DNA of 8,753 bases from CBIFWW01 sp966186435 (GTDB lineage Bacteria; Pseudomonadota; Gammaproteobacteria; Enterobacterales; Enterobacteriaceae), in the NCBI GenBank assembly GCA_966186435.1, contig CBIFWW010000138.1:1-8753 (forward strand). Reading direction: 5' to 3'. Below are positions 6,154-8,753 of the stretch, piece after piece; positions within the stretch are counted from its first letter, which is position 1; the number at the start of each line of letters is the position of its first letter. The notes below the pieces were generated by a model. The model was not told where the DNA came from and ran no database searches. It saw nothing but the letters and a program-made list of their open reading frames with translations. Position numbers and translations under genes: made by a program.

Positions 6154-6171
6154 CCCCGGCGGTTACCGGGG
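6154..6171 (-). repeat. Short inverted repeat across the cvpA stop codon
   Basis: CCCCGG and CCGGGG are separated by 6 bases that include the cvpA TAA. The 6-bp GC stem could form in the cvpA-purF message once ribosomes leave. Any effect on purF is inference. Confidence 0.4.
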
Positions 6172-6648
6172 CAAGAAACTTGACGAGCTTTGCAGGTAAT
6201 CAAAAAACCACCTGATGATGAAACTGAACTGCGGGATAAGCTGCGACTTTTGCCAGTCTGCGCTTTTTGAAAACCCGGTAAAGGTATCCAGGAAAAACAG
6301 AATAGCGGCGACGATTAACACTCCGCGCAGTGCGCCAAAGCAAATCCCCAACACCCTATCGGTTCCGGACAACCCGGTTTTCTCCACCAGCGTACCGATC
6401 ACATAGTTCACGATAGCGCCAACGATTAACGTCGCCACGAACAGCACGGCGATCGCAATCCCATTTCGTACCAGTTCGTCCTCAAAGCCAGTAAACCAGA
6501 CTGCCAGGTATGTGTAGTAATGACTGGCGACGAAAAAGGCACATCCCCAGGTTACTAACGACAGCGCTTCACGCACAAAGCCACGAATGACGCTTATCAA
6601 ACAAGAAAAGCTGACCACGGCAATAATGGCGTAATCTATCCAGACCAT
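6163..6648 (-). CDS. cvpA: CvpA, inner-membrane protein of the purF operon
   Basis: Inner-membrane protein named for its requirement in colicin V production; its molecular function is not firmly known, though cvpA mutants have been linked to envelope and bile-salt sensitivity. The 161 residues (162 in E. coli) begin MVWIDYAIIAVVSFSCLISV and show four hydrophobic segments near 5-20, 31-50, 64-88 and 103-121, then a conserved tail with FSFIIRWFFDYLQSSSSF. The ATG at 6648 matches the E. coli start; the ribosome site is weak (GGGACG). It is the first gene after the PurR-controlled promoter, which explains its co-regulation with purine synthesis. Confidence 0.96.
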   Translation of the reverse strand: MVWIDYAIIAVVSFSCLISVIRGFVREALSLVTWGCAFFVASHYYTYLAVWFTGFEDELVRNGIAIAVLFVATLIVGAIVNYVIGTLVEKTGLSGTDRVLGICFGALRGVLIVAAILFFLDTFTGFSKSADWQKSQLIPQFSFIIRWFFDYLQSSSSFLPR

Positions 6649-6693
6649 GTAAATCGTCCCACGATAAAACGCCCTGACATCCGATTCGGGCGC

Positions 6694-6699
6694 ATTCTA
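6694..6699 (-). promoter_or_regulatory. -10 element of the cvpA-purF promoter
   Basis: TAGAAT matches the sigma-70 -10 consensus at five of six positions and predicts a start near 6687. The 17-base-spaced -35 position (ACGCAA) is poor and falls inside the PurR operator, so repressor binding would directly occlude RNA polymerase. The E. coli cvpA-purF promoter has the same layout. Confidence 0.7.
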
Positions 6700-6706
6700 A
6701 CAGAAA

Positions 6707-6722
6707 AAGAAAACGTTTGCGT
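6707..6722 (-). promoter_or_regulatory. PurR operator of cvpA-purF-ubiX
   Basis: ACGCAAACGTTTTCTT matches the E. coli PurR consensus ACGCAAACGTTTTCNT at every defined position. PurR with hypoxanthine or guanine as corepressor binds such sites and represses purine synthesis genes. It covers the -35 region of the cvpA promoter. The organism is therefore expected to have PurR. Confidence 0.93.
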
Positions 6723-6744
6723 AGGGATTTCCTTGCTACGCGTA

Positions 6745-6779
6745 ATAAAAAATGGCGTTGAAAAAAAGCTCAACGCCAT
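6745..6779 (-). terminator. Intrinsic terminator after dedD
   Basis: A perfect 10-bp stem, ATGGCGTTGA and TCAACGCCAT, with an 8-base loop is followed in the dedD direction by TTTTTTATTA. It ends the folC-dedD transcript about 80 bases after the dedD stop and just before the PurR operator, insulating cvpA-purF from upstream transcription. Confidence 0.9.
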
Positions 6780-6786
6780 CACTGCT

Positions 6787-6815
6787 TTGGGGCTTTTTTA
6801 AACTGCCCGCCCCAA
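6787..6815. repeat. Secondary stem-loop between dedD and its terminator
   Basis: TTGGGGC and GCCCCAA, 7 bp, are separated by 15 bases. It lies between the dedD stop and the main terminator. On the plus strand it is followed by TTTTC, which could give weak termination of antisense transcription; this is speculative. Confidence 0.4.
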
Positions 6816-6859
6816 TTTTCAGCCTACATCAGCCTGGCTCAATGGCCGGTGATGGAGAC

Positions 6860-7546
6860 TTAATTCACGCTGTACCCCATCACCACACCGTTCAATCCGG
6901 AGAGGGAGTTAAGCTCACCCAGCGAGGACTTTAGTTTGTCCTTCGACGCATCCGGCCCCACCAGAATACGGGTAATTTTGCCCTGAACCGGCGTGTTTGG
7001 CGAGGTATAAACTTTAAATCCTGCCCCGCGTAATTTACCGACAATCTCGGTGACTTTATCGGCATTTTTCAACGCGCCTAACTGGACAACATAGGCTTTA
7101 CCCGTGGGCGCAGCATCGGCGGCTTTGGATTGTTGCGGCTTGGCCGGTTCAGGCTCGGGGGCTTTTGCCACCTGCTGTGGCACCGCCGGTTTTGGCGTAG
7201 GTTGTGACTTTGGTGCCGGGCTTGGTGGGGCCTTAGTCACCGGCACTTCATCAATCCCCGCGCCGGTGTCAGCCGGGATAGATCGCGCATCATAACCAGG
7301 CGTGGCCGCCGAGCTGGCGCGGACTTCTTCCGCTGCCCCTTCCGGTGGCTGGGATGGCAATGCCTGGCTGGCGACCGGCAACATATCCGGTTCGTCTTTA
7401 TCACCGGGCTTTGGCACCAGCGGGATCGCCGCAAACTCATCCTGATAATGTTTTTTCTGGCCGTCCAGGATCCCTGGCAGCACGATAACGCCCAGCGCCA
7501 CCAGCACAATAGTCCCAACTAACCGGTTTTGAAATTTACTCGCCAC
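6860..7546 (-). CDS. dedD: DedD, SPOR-domain cell-division protein
   Basis: Bitopic inner-membrane protein that collects at the division septum through a SPOR domain binding denuded peptidoglycan; it supports constriction together with FtsN. The 228 residues (220 in E. coli) begin with a short cytoplasmic part, MASKFQNRLV, then a single membrane helix at about 10-28. Residues 45-148 form a low-complexity linker rich in Pro, Ala and Lys, the part that differs most from E. coli in length and sequence. The SPOR domain spans about 149-226 (AYVVQLGALK to VVMGY). The start codon is GTG, 11 bases inside the folC 3' end, with GGAG upstream, so translation is coupled to folC. Confidence 0.95.
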   Translation of the reverse strand: MASKFQNRLVGTIVLVALGVIVLPGILDGQKKHYQDEFAAIPLVPKPGDKDEPDMLPVASQALPSQPPEGAAEEVRASSAATPGYDARSIPADTGAGIDEVPVTKAPPSPAPKSQPTPKPAVPQQVAKAPEPEPAKPQQSKAADAAPTGKAYVVQLGALKNADKVTEIVGKLRGAGFKVYTSPNTPVQGKITRILVGPDASKDKLKSSLGELNSLSGLNGVVMGYSVN

Positions 7547-8753
7547 CTTTTCTCCCCGCTTCCAGCACGTCCATCACATGGGCAACGGTGTGGAACGAGC
7601 CGCAAACCAGGACAGTGTCCTCAGCCTGCGCATCGTTTATTGCCGCCTGCCAGGCTTGCGCCACAGTGCCATAAACGGTTCCACTGCCCAAATGGTCAAT
7701 TAATTGTTCTGCCGTGGCACCGCGCGGCCCTTCCAGCGGGGCGCAGTACCAGCTATCAACCTGGGTACCCAGTTCCGCCAGGGTGCCCGCAATGTCTTTA
7801 TCATGCAGCATACCGATCACCGCCAGTGTACGCCCGGTTTTCGGCCGTTGTGCCAACCTCCCTGCCAGGTATTTTGCGGCATGAGGATTGTGAGCCACGT
7901 CCAGAATCACCCGTGGTGAAGTGGAGATCTGCTGGAAACGCCCGGGCAGTGTCGCATGTTCCACGCCATCGCGAATAGCCTGTTCGCTCACACTCAGCCC
8001 ACTGGCACGCAGGGCAACAATAGCCGAGGCGGCGTTAGGCTGCGGCACCAGGGGCAGCGGCAGGTTGTGCAGCTCACCTCGGCTGTCGCGTAGGCTCCAG
8101 CTATCTTTACCGACAACATAATCCCAGTCCACACCACGGCGTGCCAATAATGCGCCTTTTTCCCGCGCCACATCAGCAATGGTGGAGGGCATGTCAGGTT
8201 CACCGACGATGGCCGGTTTACCCTGGCGGAATACCCCGGCTTTTTCCCGGCCAATGCTTTCGCGGTCGGGGCCAAGCCAGTCGGTATGGTCGAGGGCAAT
8301 ACTGGTCACCACCGCCACATCGCAATTCACCAGGTTAGTAGCATCCAGACGCCCGCCAAGGCCGACTTCCAGGATCGCCACATCCACCTGCTGCTGTTTG
8401 AATTGCCACAGGGCGGATAAGGTACCGAATTCAAAATAGGTTAAGGAGGTGTCACCGCGGGCGGCATCAATCGCCGCAAAGGAGGCGGTGTGCTCAGACT
8501 CCGGGCGCTCCTGGCCCTGAATGCGTACCCGCTCGGTATAACGCACCAGATGAGGGGAGCTATAAACCCCCACTTTGTAACCCTCGGCCATTAGCACCAT
8601 TTCCAGGGTGCGGCAGGTGGTGCCTTTGCCATTAGTCCCCGCGACGGTGAACACAAAGGGGGCCGGTTTTTCCACGCCAAGCGTTGTGGCCACGGCGCTG
8701 ACCCGCGCCAGGCCGAGATCATCCTGGAGACCTACGACGCGAACAGCTACCTG
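7536..8753 (-). CDS. folC: FolC, dihydrofolate synthase/folylpolyglutamate synthase (5' end missing or altered)
   Basis: Bifunctional cytoplasmic enzyme that joins glutamate to dihydropteroate and then extends the glutamate tail of folates, using ATP. The frame is open from 8753; E. coli FolC is 422 residues. Numbering from the GTG at 8693, the P-loop GTNGKGTT is at 19-26, SSPHLVRYTERV at 45-56, LEVGLGGRLDATN at 105-117, LDHTDW near 134, the lysine loop GREKAG just after it, and DVAHNPHAA in the C-terminal domain. Upstream the frame reads DLGLARVSAVATTLGV, matching the conserved IDLGLERVS region, so 8693 is not the true start. Before codon 8720-8718 the match is lost (QVAVRVVGLQD instead of a YLE.LHS-like stretch), and about 28 N-terminal residues are missing or replaced. 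dedD overlaps the 3' end. Confidence 0.93.
   Translation of the reverse strand, partial: QVAVRVVGLQDDLGLARVSAVATTLGVEKPAPFVFTVAGTNGKGTTCRTLEMVLMAEGYKVGVYSSPHLVRYTERVRIQGQERPESEHTASFAAIDAARGDTSLTYFEFGTLSALWQFKQQQVDVAILEVGLGGRLDATNLVNCDVAVVTSIALDHTDWLGPDRESIGREKAGVFRQGKPAIVGEPDMPSTIADVAREKGALLARRGVDWDYVVGKDSWSLRDSRGELHNLPLPLVPQPNAASAIVALRASGLSVSEQAIRDGVEHATLPGRFQQISTSPRVILDVAHNPHAAKYLAGRLAQRPKTGRTLAVIGMLHDKDIAGTLAELGTQVDSWYCAPLEGPRGATAEQLIDHLGSGTVYGTVAQAWQAAINDAQAEDTVLVCGSFHTVAHVMDVLEAGRKGGE

Noticed and set aside
7529..7978. Several plus-strand frames opposite folC and dedD
   Set aside because: They mirror strongly conserved minus-strand genes and show no start signals or domains.
1..8753. 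A new defence, mobile or biosynthetic system
   Set aside because: All coding space belongs to well-known core genes in conserved order. I found no transposase, integrase, direct-repeat array, toxin-antitoxin pair or unexplained gap over 300 bases.

Overview
The window is ordinary core chromosome of a gamma-proteobacterium of the order Enterobacterales. Every gene is on the minus strand. Reading in the direction of transcription (right to left), the order is folC (5' end at or near the window edge), dedD, cvpA, purF, ubiX, argT, hisJ, hisQ, hisM, hisP (3' end cut by the window). This is the folC-dedD-cvpA-purF-ubiX-argT-hisJQMP order known from Escherichia and Salmonella. The proteins are close to the E. 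coli ones in length and motifs but differ at many positions, and base composition is moderately GC-rich. An enterobacterium outside Escherichia/Salmonella (for example Serratia-, Hafnia- or Pectobacterium-like) fits; the genus cannot be settled by eye.

Right block (about 6740-8753): folC (folylpolyglutamate/dihydrofolate synthase) overlaps dedD (SPOR-domain division protein) by 11 bases. A strong intrinsic terminator follows dedD. The last ~33 bases of the window do not read as the expected FolC N-terminus, and the break falls on a GATC site, which raises the possibility of a chimeric end.

Middle block (about 3911-6722): a textbook PurR operator and a -10 element precede cvpA, followed by purF (first committed enzyme of purine synthesis) and ubiX (flavin prenyltransferase serving ubiquinone synthesis). 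Small stem-loops lie at the cvpA stop codon and between purF and ubiX, and ubiX may have a weak promoter of its own.

Left block (1-3910): two paralogous periplasmic amino-acid binding proteins, ArgT (lysine/arginine/ornithine) and HisJ (histidine), precede the membrane components HisQ and HisM and the ATPase HisP of their shared ABC importer. Each binding-protein gene is preceded by an almost identical sigma-54 -24/-12 promoter. Upstream of hisJ are three NtrC-type dyads, two of them 22 bp apart; upstream of argT there is one. This makes both transcripts strong candidates for nitrogen-limitation control, in line with the classical Salmonella dhuA/argTr work. A GC-rich hairpin lies between hisJ and hisQ, where Salmonella has a REP element, and probably helps keep binding protein in excess over transporter.

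I see no mobile element, CRISPR array, tRNA or rRNA gene, and no undescribed gene system. No gap between genes exceeds 300 bases. The most interesting content is regulatory DNA and the doubtful right-hand end.
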